Source: Leptolyngbya sp. FACHB-8 (GTDB lineage: Bacteria; Cyanobacteriota; Cyanobacteriia; Elainellales; Elainellaceae). From it: 64,000 bases of DNA. Made by a program: the position numbers and the translations under genes. Within the stretch, counting starts at the first letter, position 1. Every line of letters begins with the position of its first letter. The notes below the pieces were generated by a model. That model ran no database searches, was not told the origin of the DNA, and was given only the letters and a program-made list of their open reading frames with translations. Shown here one piece after another: positions 26,253 to 36,668 of the stretch. The stretch spans positions 94,167 through 158,166 of the forward strand of contig NZ_JACJOO010000050.1 of NCBI RefSeq assembly GCF_014695575.1, read 5' to 3'.

Positions 26253-26261
26253 CGGTGTTGT

Positions 26262-26312
26262 ATAGCGCTACGCGCTTAGAACCTGAAAAGCTCCGCTCCG
26301 CAGGGCTTTTCA
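26262..26312. repeat. Partial family F element
   Basis: Starts TGTATAGCGCTACGCGCTTA, matching a family F left end, followed by a small stem GAAAAGC(TC)CGC ... GCAGGGCTTTTC. The right end is missing. Confidence 0.45.
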
Positions 26313-26341
26313 AAAAAATACTGTCCTAACCCCATGTAAGG

Positions 26342-26440
26342 CTATATAGCGCTATGCACGTTGATTAAGTACGGTGGTGTGGGGCACTTCGTGCCCCACA
26401 CCACCGTTGCTGTACTTAACGCACTTGCACATTGCTATAG
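26342..26440. repeat. Element family F, copy 1 (99 bp)
   Basis: Ends CTATATAGCGCTATGCACG and, inverted, CTATAGCAATGTGCAAGTG share TTAAGTAC at the inner edge. The core is a perfect hairpin ACGGTGGTGTGGGGCAC-TTC with its exact complement. Related copies are at 49358 and 63946. Confidence 0.8.
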
Positions 26441-26504
26441 ATGCTCCAAAAGAGGGGTGTGCAGCGCCTCCCTCATACAATGAAGCGTAGACCCTCAATA
26501 GTTT

Positions 26505-28199
26505 CTATCGTTGCGGCAGGGTTTTAAGGGTGGTTAGTTGACCGATCGCCTGAATCAGATCTTTGGGTTCGACAGGTTTGGGAAGAAAGTGATGGAATCC
26601 GGCAGCGATCGCTTCGCGCTGGTCTTCTTGTTTGGTATAGGCACTGAGGGCGATCGCTGGGATGTTGTACCCCTGACCCTGTTCCCACTGGCGAATACGC
26701 TGGATCAGGCTGAGGCCATCCTCTTCGGGCATGGCGATGTCACTCAACAGGATATCGGGGCGATGGTCTTGCAGGTAGTCGATGGCGTCCTGAGCGGAAG
26801 CAACGGCCGTCACTTGAGCTTTGGCTTGTTCAAGTACCGCTATCAGAAATGCGCGGTTGTCACCGTTATCATCAACCACTAATACAGAAACGCGTTCGAG
26901 GGTCGGTACATCAACCGAATTGTAGTGGTAAGTAGGAACTGGCGAATCTGGAGTCACATCCTGAACCGAGGCAGCCATCGGTAAGTAAACCGTAAAGGTT
27001 GAGCCTTTGCCCGATCCACCGCTGGCGACCTCAATCCGTCCATTGTGCAAGTCGACTAACTGACGGACAATCGCCAACCCTAATCCCAGACCACCGTGAG
27101 AACGAGTGGAAGACGAATCAGCCTGCCGGAAGTACTCAAAGATGTAGGGTAGAAATTCTGGCTGAATGCCCACACCATTATCTTTGACCGTAATTTGAGC
27201 CACGGCAGAGATCGCCTCTTGATCGGGCTGTGGACCCAGAAGTAAGGGGGTGTTCGACCCAGCTTGGTTGGGGAGAACAGACAGCACGACCTCAATAATT
27301 CCGCCCTCGGGTGTGAACTTAATGGCATTAGACACCAGATTGCGCACAATTTGCTGAAGCCGCTCTATGTCACCCGACACCTTGCAAGGGGAGGAAGGAA
27401 ATTGTTTTTTAATCTGAACGCCTTTAGCTTCGGCCAATACCCGCATCGACTCAATTTCCGCAGAAACCAGGATATTCAGATCGAGGGGTTTGCGGGACAA
27501 ACATAGCTTGCCTCGCATCAGCCGAGCCACATCCAGAATATCTTCCACCAATTGAGCCTGAGACTGGGCATTGCGGCTGATAACTTCCAGAGCCCGCTGA
27601 GTCGTCTCTGGATCAAACTGTTTGGTTTCTAACAGCTTAGCCCAGCCCAGAATGGAATTGAGGGGGGTGCGCAGTTCGTGAGAGACGATCGCCAAAAACT
27701 CATCTTTCAAGCGGTTAGCGGCTTCGGCTTGTTGTCGCGCTAATTGCTCGCGGATAATTTCAATCTTTTGGGCAGATAGCTCAGCCGCCTGCCGTTCTAC
27801 TTCCTGAGTCTTCTTAAACAGTTCTACAAAGACAGTCACTTTGGAAACCAGAATGACCGGATCGATGGGCTTCAGAAGGTAATCTACCGCTCCCAGGGAG
27901 TAGCCCTTCATCTGCCACATATCGTTGGTATTAAACGCAGTGATGAAAATGATAGGGGTGTGTTGCGATCGCTCCCGCTGGCGAATCAACGACGCTGTTT
28001 CAAACCCATCCATCCCCGGCATCTGCACATCCAGCAGAATCACCGCAAAGTCTTGCTTGAGTAGACACCGAAAGGCTTCTTCCCCGGAATGAGCTTTCAC
28101 CAGATTCTGCCCCATCCCCGAAAGGATGGCCTCCAGGGCGATCAGGTTTTCGTTGTGATCGTCCACTAAGAGAATGTTGACCTTGGAGTCAGAAACCAT
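26505..28199 (-). CDS. Hybrid histidine kinase, REC-HisKA-HATPase-REC
   Basis: 564 residues and no membrane segment. An N-terminal receiver (about 1-125; LLVDDHNENL, LLDVQMPGMDGFET) leads by a coiled coil to HisKA ([15 protein letters not shown]), HATPase (NLVSNAIKFT, VKDNGVGIQ, GLGLGLAIVRQLV) and a second receiver (VLVVDDNGDN, LSDIAMPEEDGLSL). The ATG at 28199 fits the receiver N-terminus; the open frame extends 50 Pro/Ser-rich codons from a TTG. It lies about 100 bp downstream of the giant poly-HAMP kinase, probably on one transcript. Confidence 0.92.
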   Translation of the reverse strand: MVSDSKVNILLVDDHNENLIALEAILSGMGQNLVKAHSGEEAFRCLLKQDFAVILLDVQMPGMDGFETASLIRQRERSQHTPIIFITAFNTNDMWQMKGYSLGAVDYLLKPIDPVILVSKVTVFVELFKKTQEVERQAAELSAQKIEIIREQLARQQAEAANRLKDEFLAIVSHELRTPLNSILGWAKLLETKQFDPETTQRALEVISRNAQSQAQLVEDILDVARLMRGKLCLSRKPLDLNILVSAEIESMRVLAEAKGVQIKKQFPSSPCKVSGDIERLQQIVRNLVSNAIKFTPEGGIIEVVLSVLPNQAGSNTPLLLGPQPDQEAISAVAQITVKDNGVGIQPEFLPYIFEYFRQADSSSTRSHGGLGLGLAIVRQLVDLHNGRIEVASGGSGKGSTFTVYLPMAASVQDVTPDSPVPTYHYNSVDVPTLERVSVLVVDDNGDNRAFLIAVLEQAKAQVTAVASAQDAIDYLQDHRPDILLSDIAMPEEDGLSLIQRIRQWEQGQGYNIPAIALSAYTKQEDQREAIAAGFHHFLPKPVEPKDLIQAIGQLTTLKTLPQR

Positions 28200-28296
28200 A
28201 ATAGGCGGGAATAAAGTGGTCGTTGGCAGCGGATGGGTCAGGGCCGGGGCGCAAGGGGGCGCGGGAGTGAGGGAACTCCCTGCCCCCTGCGGGGAG

Positions 28297-31200
28297 TTAT
28301 TTGACGGATTGGCAGAGCCAGATGCGGAGGAGAGAGAGCAGTTGCTCAATTTCCACGGGTTTGGGGATGTAGTCCGTGGCTCCAGCCTCGATGCATTTTT
28401 CGCGATCGCCCTTCATTGCTTTAGCGGTCAAGGCAATCATGGGGAGATCTGAAAACTGGCTCATGTCTCGAATGGATCGCATGGTTTCGTAGCCATCCAT
28501 TTCCGGCATCATGATGTCCATCAACACCACGTCCACATCGGGGTTGCTTTGGAGAGCGGCGATACCATCTCGCCCGTTTTCGGCGTAGATTACCTCCATT
28601 TGATGGCGTTCCAACATACTGGTGAGGGCGAAGATGTTGCGCACGTCGTCGTCGACGATCAGCACTTTCTTACCGGCCAATACGGGGTCATTACGACGCA
28701 ACTGTTCCAGCATTTGCCGTTGTGGTTCGGGCAGTTTGGACTGTACCCGATGGAGGAAGAGTGCGGTTTCATCTAGCAAACGTTCAGGCGATCGCACTCC
28801 CTTCAGTATTAAAGTATCGGAAAGTCTACGTAATTCGGTTTCCTCCTGAGGGCTTAACTCTTTGCCGGTGTAGATAATAATGGGCATCCGTCCGGCAATG
28901 GGTTCTCGCTTGATCTGCTCGATTAGCTCAAAGCCATTCATATCTGGCAGCATCAGATCCAGCACGAGGCAGTCGAAGGCTTGGGAGCGGAGGGCTTCCA
29001 GGGTTTCGGCCCCATTACTAACGGCGGTGGTTACAACGTCACCATGGCCGATCAAATCCACCAAGCTCTGACGTTGAATGTCGTCATCCTCGACAATCAA
29101 CAACTGCTTCACAGGGCGCTCCACAAATTCCTTCAGGTTCGCCAGGGCATTGTGTAGAGAATCACTGCTGATGGGCTTTTGCAGGTAGGCGATCGCCCCC
29201 TGACGCAGACCGCGATCGCAGCCATCCTCCACCGTCATGATGTGGACAGGGATATGGCGGGTAGCCGGATCGTGCTTGAGGTAGTTCAACACCGTCCAGC
29301 CATCCAGAATGGGCAGGCGAATGTCGAGCATGATGGCCGTGGGTTGGAATTCCCGTGCCATTTCCAGACCCACATCCCCTCGGGTTGCAACGAGCCCCTT
29401 AAACCCTTGCTGTCGCGACAGATCCAAAAGGATACGGGCAAAGTTGAGGTCGTCTTCGATGATTAACAGAACGCTATCCTCGGGTTCGATGGAAATGCGA
29501 TCGTCATCAATCAACGGGTCTGAACTGGGGACGCTGAGATTTGTAGGCAACGGGGGCAGTATTTCCGGAGGAGCCGTCGGCGCTGGGGCGATCGGCAGAG
29601 TTCCCATGGATGAGAACCGTCGGGAGTCACCGTCTAACCGTCGGCCCGACCCGTTTCCGTTGGCCATGCCGTTATCGCTTCCATGAGATTGCTCAGGCAT
29701 TCCAGGGTAGACCAGCGGTAGGTAAAGGGTGAAGGTGCTGCCCTGACCTAGTTCGCTATGGAGGCGAATTTCACCCCCAAGCAACTGAGCAATTTCTCGG
29801 CTGATGGAGAGCCCCAACCCGGTGCCACCATAGCGACGGCTGGTGGTGCCATCCTCCTGCTGGAAGGCCTCGAAAATGATTTGCTGCTTTTCGGTGGCGA
29901 TGCCAATACCCGTATCGGTAACAGCAAAGGCAATCACCTGGCCTGCCCGGTTGAGAATGTCGTTCTCGGGGCTCCAGCCCTGCTTGACGGCGCTGATCTC
30001 CAAGGCGACATGGCCTCGTTCCGTAAACTTGAAGGCATTCGCCAGCAAATTCTTCAACACCTGTTGCAGCCGCTTCGCGTCGGTGTGCATGGTGCGGGGC
30101 AGGTACTCGTCGAAGCGTAAGTGAAACTCCAGCTTGCGATCGATCGCCACCTGACGGAAGGTGCGCTCCAGGTGAATGTGCAGGTCGGTAAACAGCATCT
30201 GCTCGGCTTCCACCGAAATGGTGCCGGACTCGATCTTCGCCAGGTCTAAGATGTCGTTGATTAGCCCTAACAGGTCGTTACCGGCGGAGTAGATGGTCTG
30301 GCTGTACTCCACCTGCTTAATGGTGAGGTTGCCGTCACTGTTATCGGACAGCAGCCGGGCCAGGATGAGCAAGCTGTTGAGCGGTGTCCGAAGTTCGTGG
30401 GACATATTGGCCAGAAACTCGGACTTGTACTTGGAGGTAAGAGCGAGCTGTTCGGCTTTCTCTTCGAGCGATCGCCGCGCCTGCTCAATCTCACTGTTCT
30501 TCCGTTCCACCTCACGGTTCTGGAGGGCCAGCAGTTCGGCTTTTTCTTGCAACTCTTCGTTGGTTTGTTGCAATTGCTCCTGCTGGTTCTTCAGCAGTTC
30601 TTCCGACGCCTTCAGGGATTGGGCCTGTTGCTCCAGTCGCTTGTTGGTTTCGGTTAACTCTGACTGCTGACTTTGTAGCTCTTCCGCCAGAGATTGGGAT
30701 TGCTTCAGCAGCTCCTCCGTTCTCATGCTGGCGGCGATCGTGTTTAGAACGATGGCGATACTTTCCGTTAGTTGGTCGAAGAACGTCAGGTGGATTTCGT
30801 TGAAGCGGTTGAAGGAAGCTAGCTCTATGACCGCCGTGACCTGACCTTCAAACAGTACAGGCAGTACGACCACGTTCATCGGCGGTGCTTCGCCCAGACC
30901 CGAGCTGATTCTGATGTAGTCGGCTGGAACTTCGGTAATCAGAATCCGCTCTTTTTCCAGGGCACACTGCCCGACTAAACCTTCGCCCAGATAGAAGCGG
31001 TTGGCTAAATTCTTCCGTTCGCGGTAAGCATAGGTGCTCAACAGCTTCAGGAAGGGAGGATGGATTTCGCTGGTTTCCAGTAAGTAGAACACGCCATGCT
31101 GAGCGGATACCAGTGGAGCCAGTTCCGACAGGATGAGCTTCGACACCGTTTCCAAATCCCGTTGGCCTTGCAGCATTCGGGTGAACTTCGCCAGGTTGGT

Positions 31201-34200
31201 TTTGAGCCAGTCCTGCTCGGTGTTCTTCTGCGTTGTTTCGCGCAGGTTGGCGATCATCAGGTTCACGTTGTCCTTCAGGATCGCCACCTCGCCCTGGGCT
31301 TCCACCGCAATGGATCGGGTCAGGTCACCCTTGGTTACCGCGGTTGCCACCTCGGCGATCGCTCGTACCTGGGTGGTTAGATTCGCCGCCAGTTCGTTTA
31401 CGTTGTCCGTCAAGTCACGCCAGGTTCCCGACGCACCCGGTACCTTCGCCTGACCTCCCAGTTTTCCTTCGATTCCCACCTCGCGGGCCACGGTGGTTAC
31501 CTGGTCGGCAAAGGTCGCCAGCGTATCGATCATCTCGTTGATCGTGTCAGCCAGGGTTTCGATTTCACCCTTCGCGTCGAGCATCAGCTTCCGCTTCAGG
31601 TCACCGTTCGCCACCGCCGTTACCACTTTCGCGATGCCTCGTACCTGGGCGGTGAGGTTACCGGCCATGGAGTTCACGTTGTCCGTGAGGTCTTTCCAGA
31701 TACCCGCAACCCCGGTCACTAACGCCTGTCCACCCAGTTTCCCTTCGGTACCTACTTCCCGCGCAACCCGCGTTACCTCTGAGGCGAAGGAGCTGAGCTG
31801 GTCCACCATGATGTTGATGGTGTTTTTCAGCTCGTAAATCTCACCGCGCACATCTACCGTAATCTTCTTGGAGAGGTCGCCGTTGGCGATCGCCGTTGCC
31901 ACCTCCGCGATGTTCCGTACCTGGGCTGTCAGGTTGCCGGCCATGGAGTTTACCGAGTCCGTCAGGTCTTTCCAGGTTCCGGCTACTCCGGGTACCTGCG
32001 CCTGTACCCCCAGTTTTCCTTCCGTTCCCACTTCTCGGGCAACCCGGGTTACCTCGGAGGCGAAGGAGTTGAGCTGGTCCACCATGATATTGATGGTGTT
32101 CTTCAGCTCCAAAATCTCCCCTTTTACATCCACGGTGATCTTCTTGGACAAGTCGCCGTTCGCCACCGCCGTCGTCACTTCCGCGATGTTCCGCACCTGG
32201 GCTGTTAGCGAACCCGCCATGAAGTTCACCGAGTCCGTGAGGTCTTTCCACGTTCCGGCCACCCCTCGCACTTCCGCTTGCACACCCAGTTTTCCTTCGG
32301 CACCTACTTCTCGGGCAACCCTTGTCACCTCAGAAGCAAAGGAGTTGAGCTGGTCCACCATCGTGTTGACCGTGTTTTTCAGCTCCAGAATTTCACCTTT
32401 TACGTCGACCGTAATCTTCTTAGATAAGTCGCCATTCGCCACCGCCGTCGTCACCGCTGCGATGTTTCGTACCTGGGCTGTTAGCGAACCCGCCATGAAG
32501 TTCACCGAGTCCGTGAGGTCTTTCCAGGTTCCGGCTACACCGCGTACATCGGCTTGCACACCGAGTTTTCCTTCCGCACCTACTTCTCGGGCAACCCGCG
32601 TTACCTCAGAAGCAAAGGAGCTGAGCTGGTCCACCATGATGTTGATGGTGTTCTTCAGCTCGAAGATTTCGCCTTTTACCTGCACGGTAATCTTCTTGGA
32701 GAGGTCGCCGTTGGCGATCGCCGTCGCAACTTCTGCGATGTTCCGTACCTGGGCCGTCAGGTTGCCCGCCATCGAGTTCACGTTATCCGTGAGGTCTTTC
32801 CAGGTTCCGGCCACCCCGCGTACTTCCGCTTGTACACCGAGTTTTCCTTCCGTTCCTACCTCACGAGCGACTCGGGTTACCTCAGAGGCGAAGGAGCTGA
32901 GCTGATCCACCATCGTGTTGATCGTGTTCTTCAGCTCCAGAATCTCGCCTTTTACATCTACCGTAATTTTCTTGGAGAGGTCGCCGTTCGCCACCGCCGT
33001 CGTTACTTCGGCAATGTTCCGCACCTGGGCCGTCAGGTTTCCGGCCATGGAGTTTACCGAGTCCGTGAGGTCTTTCCACGTACCCGCAACCCCGCGTACC
33101 TCCGCTTGTACCCCCAGCTTTCCTTCCGTTCCCACCTCTCGGGCAACCCGCGTTACCTCAGAGGCGAAGGAGTTGAGCTGGTCCACCATCACGTTGATCG
33201 TGTTCTTCAGCTCCAGAATCTCGCCTTTTACATCTACGGTGATTTTCTTAGAGAGGTCGCCGTTCGCCACCGCCGTCGTTACTTCCGCGATGTTCCGCAC
33301 CTGGGCTGTCAGCGAACCGGCCATGAAGTTTACCGAGTCCGTCAGGTCTTTCCACGTACCGGCCACCCCGCGTACTTCCGCTTGACCCCCCAGCTTTCCT
33401 TCGGCACCTACTTCTCGGGCCACCCGCGTTACCTCCGAGGCGAAGGAGTTGAGCTGGTCCACCATGATGTTGATGGTGTTCTTCAGTTCGAAAATCTCGC
33501 CTTTTACGTCTACCGTAATCTTCTTGGAGAGGTCGCCGTTGGCGATCGCCGTCGCAACTTCGGCAATGTTTCGCACCTGTCCGGTCAGGTTACCGGCCAT
33601 CAGGTTCACGTTATCCGTCAAGTCCTTCCAGGTTCCGGCAACTCCCGGTACTTCGGCTTGTACCCCCAGTTTTCCTTCCGTTCCTACTTCCCGCGCAACC
33701 CGCGTTACCTCAGACGCAAAGGAGTTGAGCTGGTCCACCATCGTGTTGATCGTGTTCTTCAGCTCCAGAATTTCACCTTTTACATCTACCGTAATCTTCT
33801 TGGAGAGGTCGCCGTTCGCCACCGCCGTCGTCACCTCGGCGATGTTTCGTACTTGCGCTGTCAACGAACCCGCCATGAAGTTTACCGAGTCCGTGAGGTC
33901 TTTCCACGTACCTGCAACACCCCGCACTTCCGCTTGGCCGCCCAGCTTCCCGTCTGCCCCTACTTCCCGCGCAACCCGCGTTACCTCCGAGGCGAAGGAG
34001 TTGAGCTGGTCCACCATGATGTTGACCGTGTTCTTCAGCTCAAGAATTTCGCCTTTTACGTCTACCGTAATTTTCTTGGAGAGGTCACCGTTCGCTACCG
34101 CCGTCGTTACTTCGGCAATGTTCCGCACCTGGGCGGTCAGGTTGCCCGCCATCAGGTTTACCGAATCCGTCAAGTCTTTCCAGGTTCCAGCCACTCCGGG

Positions 34201-35010
34201 CACCTGGGCCTGCACACCCAGTTTTCCTTCCGTCCCTACTTCCCGCGCAACCCGGGTTACCTCAGACGCGAAGGAGTTGAGCTGGTCCACCATCACGTTG
34301 ATCGTGTTCTTCAGCTCTAGGATCTCGCCTTTTACATCTACGGTAATTTTCTTAGAGAGGTCACCGTTCGCCACCGCCGTCGTCACCTCGGCAATGTTCC
34401 GCACCTGGGCTGTCAAGTTGCCCGCCATGGAGTTTACCGAGTCCGTCAAGTCCTTCCACGTACCCGCCACCCCGCGGACTTCCGCTTGCACACCCAGCTT
34501 TCCTTCCGTTCCCACTTCCCGCGCAACCCGCGTTACCTCAGAGGCGAAGGACTGGAGCTGATCCACCATCGTGTTAACGATCTGGGCGGTTTGGAGGAAT
34601 TCCCCCTGAAGCGATCGCCCCTCCAGCTCGGTCGGAATAGATTGCGTCAAATTCCCGTTCGCCACCGCTCGAATGACTCGGGTAATCTCCGCCATCGGTT
34701 GAACAAGGTCAACAATTAGAGTGTTGATGGATTTCTCACAAGCTTTCCAGGAACCCCGCGCTTGACCCAGCGATGCCCGCTCGTTGATTTTTCCCTCTTT
34801 ACCCACAACGGTGCTGATGCGTTCCAGCTCCGTCGTCATCTGCTCATTCTTTTCAATAATGTCGTTGAGAGTATCTGCTATCTTTCCGGCGATTCCGGTT
34901 TGATCAACCGGCATTCGTATGGCGAAATTGCCCTTTTTAACTTCCGTTAAGACGCTCAGAAGTTGCTTGAGATCAATAGTGGAGTCGCTGGAGGCTTGTG
35001 CAGTTGGCAT
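28297..35010 (-). CDS. Giant soluble poly-HAMP hybrid histidine kinase (about 2237 aa)
   Basis: Order: about 150 N-terminal residues with HAMP-like units; 12 tandem 92-residue repeats (about 151-1254), each holding a HAMP pair; a GAF domain; a long coiled coil; HisKA ([13 protein letters not shown]); an intact HATPase ([23 protein letters not shown]); three receivers (Asp in [26 protein letters not shown] and [13 protein letters not shown]). No transmembrane helix is seen. Poly-HAMP kinases of the fungal Nik1/group III type have this layout and sense osmotic or other stress; the stimulus here is unknown. Repeats 1-10 are nearly identical, repeats 11-12 diverged. The ATG at 35010 ([10 protein letters not shown]) is chosen; the frame opens 38 codons earlier. 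Confidence 0.94.
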   Translation of the reverse strand: MPTAQASSDSTIDLKQLLSVLTEVKKGNFAIRMPVDQTGIAGKIADTLNDIIEKNEQMTTELERISTVVGKEGKINERASLGQARGSWKACEKSINTLIVDLVQPMAEITRVIRAVANGNLTQSIPTELEGRSLQGEFLQTAQIVNTMVDQLQSFASEVTRVAREVGTEGKLGVQAEVRGVAGTWKDLTDSVNSMAGNLTAQVRNIAEVTTAVANGDLSKKITVDVKGEILELKNTINVMVDQLNSFASEVTRVAREVGTEGKLGVQAQVPGVAGTWKDLTDSVNLMAGNLTAQVRNIAEVTTAVANGDLSKKITVDVKGEILELKNTVNIMVDQLNSFASEVTRVAREVGADGKLGGQAEVRGVAGTWKDLTDSVNFMAGSLTAQVRNIAEVTTAVANGDLSKKITVDVKGEILELKNTINTMVDQLNSFASEVTRVAREVGTEGKLGVQAEVPGVAGTWKDLTDNVNLMAGNLTGQVRNIAEVATAIANGDLSKKITVDVKGEIFELKNTINIMVDQLNSFASEVTRVAREVGAEGKLGGQAEVRGVAGTWKDLTDSVNFMAGSLTAQVRNIAEVTTAVANGDLSKKITVDVKGEILELKNTINVMVDQLNSFASEVTRVAREVGTEGKLGVQAEVRGVAGTWKDLTDSVNSMAGNLTAQVRNIAEVTTAVANGDLSKKITVDVKGEILELKNTINTMVDQLSSFASEVTRVAREVGTEGKLGVQAEVRGVAGTWKDLTDNVNSMAGNLTAQVRNIAEVATAIANGDLSKKITVQVKGEIFELKNTINIMVDQLSSFASEVTRVAREVGAEGKLGVQADVRGVAGTWKDLTDSVNFMAGSLTAQVRNIAAVTTAVANGDLSKKITVDVKGEILELKNTVNTMVDQLNSFASEVTRVAREVGAEGKLGVQAEVRGVAGTWKDLTDSVNFMAGSLTAQVRNIAEVTTAVANGDLSKKITVDVKGEILELKNTINIMVDQLNSFASEVTRVAREVGTEGKLGVQAQVPGVAGTWKDLTDSVNSMAGNLTAQVRNIAEVATAIANGDLSKKITVDVRGEIYELKNTINIMVDQLSSFASEVTRVAREVGTEGKLGGQALVTGVAGIWKDLTDNVNSMAGNLTAQVRGIAKVVTAVANGDLKRKLMLDAKGEIETLADTINEMIDTLATFADQVTTVAREVGIEGKLGGQAKVPGASGTWRDLTDNVNELAANLTTQVRAIAEVATAVTKGDLTRSIAVEAQGEVAILKDNVNLMIANLRETTQKNTEQDWLKTNLAKFTRMLQGQRDLETVSKLILSELAPLVSAQHGVFYLLETSEIHPPFLKLLSTYAYRERKNLANRFYLGEGLVGQCALEKERILITEVPADYIRISSGLGEAPPMNVVVLPVLFEGQVTAVIELASFNRFNEIHLTFFDQLTESIAIVLNTIAASMRTEELLKQSQSLAEELQSQQSELTETNKRLEQQAQSLKASEELLKNQQEQLQQTNEELQEKAELLALQNREVERKNSEIEQARRSLEEKAEQLALTSKYKSEFLANMSHELRTPLNSLLILARLLSDNSDGNLTIKQVEYSQTIYSAGNDLLGLINDILDLAKIESGTISVEAEQMLFTDLHIHLERTFRQVAIDRKLEFHLRFDEYLPRTMHTDAKRLQQVLKNLLANAFKFTERGHVALEISAVKQGWSPENDILNRAGQVIAFAVTDTGIGIATEKQQIIFEAFQQEDGTTSRRYGGTGLGLSISREIAQLLGGEIRLHSELGQGSTFTLYLPLVYPGMPEQSHGSDNGMANGNGSGRRLDGDSRRFSSMGTLPIAPAPTAPPEILPPLPTNLSVPSSDPLIDDDRISIEPEDSVLLIIEDDLNFARILLDLSRQQGFKGLVATRGDVGLEMAREFQPTAIMLDIRLPILDGWTVLNYLKHDPATRHIPVHIMTVEDGCDRGLRQGAIAYLQKPISSDSLHNALANLKEFVERPVKQLLIVEDDDIQRQSLVDLIGHGDVVTTAVSNGAETLEALRSQAFDCLVLDLMLPDMNGFELIEQIKREPIAGRMPIIIYTGKELSPQEETELRRLSDTLILKGVRSPERLLDETALFLHRVQSKLPEPQRQMLEQLRRNDPVLAGKKVLIVDDDVRNIFALTSMLERHQMEVIYAENGRDGIAALQSNPDVDVVLMDIMMPEMDGYETMRSIRDMSQFSDLPMIALTAKAMKGDREKCIEAGATDYIPKPVEIEQLLSLLRIWLCQSVK
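31249..34560 (-). repeat. 12 tandem 276-bp coding repeats (poly-HAMP array)
   Basis: Twelve 276-bp units inside the giant kinase gene. Each encodes the pattern [46 protein letters not shown] and GEILELKNT. The final two units (31249 to about 31800) differ much more than the other ten. The reading frame is intact throughout. Confidence 0.93.
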
Positions 35011-35213
35011 AAGGGTGTCGCAAAGAGCGGTGACGGGTGCGGTTGCCGGGAGAGTCGAGCCATGCCCAAAGATAGGGCTGTATACAACCCCCCTGAGGGG
35101 ATCATCCGCCCTTAAGGCGATCACCCGCCTCAGTCTCCAGACATACCTTCCTCAAAATTCGTACACCCACACCTCTCTCTAAAGATAGATACCGGAGCGT
35201 TCCGTTTTATTCG

Positions 35214-35564
35214 ATGATGAGGTATTGTTTGTATGATGGATGTCCATTTTTGACCTCACAAACAGACGAATTTCAAACCCTGGTCGAAGCTGTTTTTCAG
35301 GCGGTCGTGAAGGTGGGCGAGACCCGTGACATGGCTGATGGACTGGTGATTCGTGACCAGATTCGTCGCCTACCCGACGCGTTGGTGACGGAGATACTCA
35401 ACCAGATTATTTTGCGATTGGTGCTGGTAAATCCTGAGCTATGTCGCTGGTTTGTACTAGAAGTATTTCTGCATGACACGGAACCCGAAGCCCGGGCAGA
35501 TGTAGCGGAACGGATTAATGTGCTCATTGCCGATTTACAAGAAAGCAGTCAAAGCGGCAGATAA
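35214..35564 (+). CDS. Hypothetical protein
   Basis: 116 residues, divergent from the giant kinase with a gap of about 200 bp. It contains helical, leucine-rich segments (DALVTEILNQIILRLVLVN and an acidic AERINVLIADLQES), with no membrane helix or signal peptide. I recognise no family. The start is uncertain because two ATG codons are adjacent at 35214 and homologues are unknown to me. Confidence 0.5.
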   Translation: MMRYCLYDGCPFLTSQTDEFQTLVEAVFQAVVKVGETRDMADGLVIRDQIRRLPDALVTEILNQIILRLVLVNPELCRWFVLEVFLHDTEPEARADVAERINVLIADLQESSQSGR

Positions 35565-35587
35565 GTATTAAGTAATGTCCTAGACAG

Positions 35588-35643
35588 GTGAATAGGGTGG
35601 GGTGAAAGGGGACTTCGTGCCCCTTTCACCCCACCCTATTCAC
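35588..35643. repeat. Hairpin pair G, copy 2
   Basis: Stem of GTGAATAGGGTGGGGTGAAA and on, with one unpaired base near a TTC loop. It is homologous to 23362-23422; the differences between copies fall on both arms so that pairing is kept. Confidence 0.82.
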
Positions 35644-35671
35644 TTAGAAACATAAGCACTGAGCCGTGAGG

Positions 35672-35780
35672 CTTAGGAGATTTCCAACAATGAAATTACC
35701 CCCAGGATGTTGGTGCTTTGCCCGCGAAGCGGGCAAAGCACCAACATCCTGGGCAGATTCTTATGCAGAAACCTCCTTAG
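35672..35780. repeat. Element family H, copy 2 (109 bp)
   Basis: Ends CTTAGGAGATTTCC and, inverted, CTAAGGAGGTTTCT. The core (35701-35753) is a perfect hairpin with 25-nt arms and a GAA loop. Copy 1 at 20382 has the same ends without the core. Confidence 0.8.
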
Positions 35781-35888
35781 TACAAGATAGGGGTGTAGCC
35801 CTTTTAGGCAGGACGTAGAAAAAGGTTGGTGTTTTGCACTAAACCTTTTCTTGTGCTCCAAGCAAAAGGGCTAGGGGTATTCGCTTTG

Positions 35889-36251
35889 TTAGGACACTGG
35901 CGTATTGTGATGAACGCGATAAACATCGCTGTCAGGGCCTAATTCACCCATAACGGTGCGCGTGTGGATGACGCGATCGGCGATGGAGAGAGCATCCTGC
36001 AAAACACCGTAGATGGCAATTTCTCCTTCGATGTCTTTCAACGCTTGCTGAATGCGCCCTTGCTCTTCAGCCTCGGCTGTTTCCAACTGACTTACCAGGC
36101 GGCTACGCTCAATTTTGTAATGGGAGTAATTATCCTTGAAAAGCTCATGGAGATTGGTAATAACCATCGCCACAGACTGCTGATTATTAAGGAAGTTTAG
36201 TTTGTTAGCGTTCATGGGGGCTATCGACGAAACATTGATTTCCCATACCAT
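35889..36251 (-). CDS. Conserved hypothetical coiled-coil protein
   Basis: 120 residues, soluble, with a likely coiled coil in the middle (SRLVSQLETAEAEEQGRIQQ and on). I recognise no characterised family. The ATG at 36251 has a G-rich ribosome-binding-like stretch upstream (AAAAGGGGGTG); a second ATG at 36215 (MNANKLNFLNN) is also possible. Confidence 0.65.
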   Translation of the reverse strand: MVWEINVSSIAPMNANKLNFLNNQQSVAMVITNLHELFKDNYSHYKIERSRLVSQLETAEAEEQGRIQQALKDIEGEIAIYGVLQDALSIADRVIHTRTVMGELGPDSDVYRVHHNTPVS

Positions 36252-36328
36252 ACAACACCCCCTTTTAAACCGGGATAGTGTAGATAAAAGCTCATCCTTT
36301 AGAGCGGTTCAGCTTCACCGTCCTATTC

Positions 36329-36450
36329 AACCTCAGTTTGGATGAACAGCATTCTTGAGGATGACGCCTTACACGGCCCGAAAATGCTCGTTTTTGCGTA
36401 TGTGAACCGCACGCTAAAGATGGGCGCTTCAGGTTATTGCAATGTCCTGC
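36329..36450. repeat. Possible degenerate family B element
   Basis: AACCTCAGTTTGGATGAACAG resembles an inverted family B end with changes, and GAAAATGCTCGTTTTTGCGT recalls the core. The other end is poorly preserved. It directly precedes a family D element. Confidence 0.35.
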
Positions 36451-36464
36451 GCTTCACACCCTAT

Positions 36465-36596
36465 CAGCAATTCTCATTTTGAAATCAGGCCCGAAAACCG
36501 CGCGCCAAAGGCGCGCGGTTTTCGGGCATCAAAGCCAAGAGTTCACGCCCTACGGGCGTGAACTCTTGGCTTTGATGCCTATACTGAGAATTGCTG
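36465..36596. repeat. Element family D, copy 2 (132 bp)
   Basis: The same ends as copy 1 (CAGCAATTCTCA / TGAGAATTGCTG) around two perfect hairpins with tips GCGCGCC-AAA-GGCGCGC and ACGCCC-TAC-GGGCGT. Relative to copy 1, stem bases differ on both arms and pairing is conserved. Confidence 0.9.
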
Positions 36597-36668
36597 ACAC
36601 CCTATAAATTACCCCCATAAACCCTCCGGGATCTGATAACGTGATCGGAGGCATTTTTATTCAAAGCT

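Noticed and set aside
28200..28349. Proline/serine-rich N-terminal extension of the hybrid kinase
   Set aside because: It starts with TTG, overlaps the giant kinase gene and lies outside the receiver domain; the ATG at 28199 is the better start.
31249..34560. Regular 276-bp repeats considered as a CRISPR or satellite array
   Set aside because: The repeats abut without spacers and encode a continuous protein.
31868..34561. Very long plus-strand open frames opposite the poly-HAMP repeats (up to 588 codons)
   Set aside because: They are periodic mirror images of the 276-bp coding repeat; absence of stops follows from the repeat, and the products have no protein-like features.
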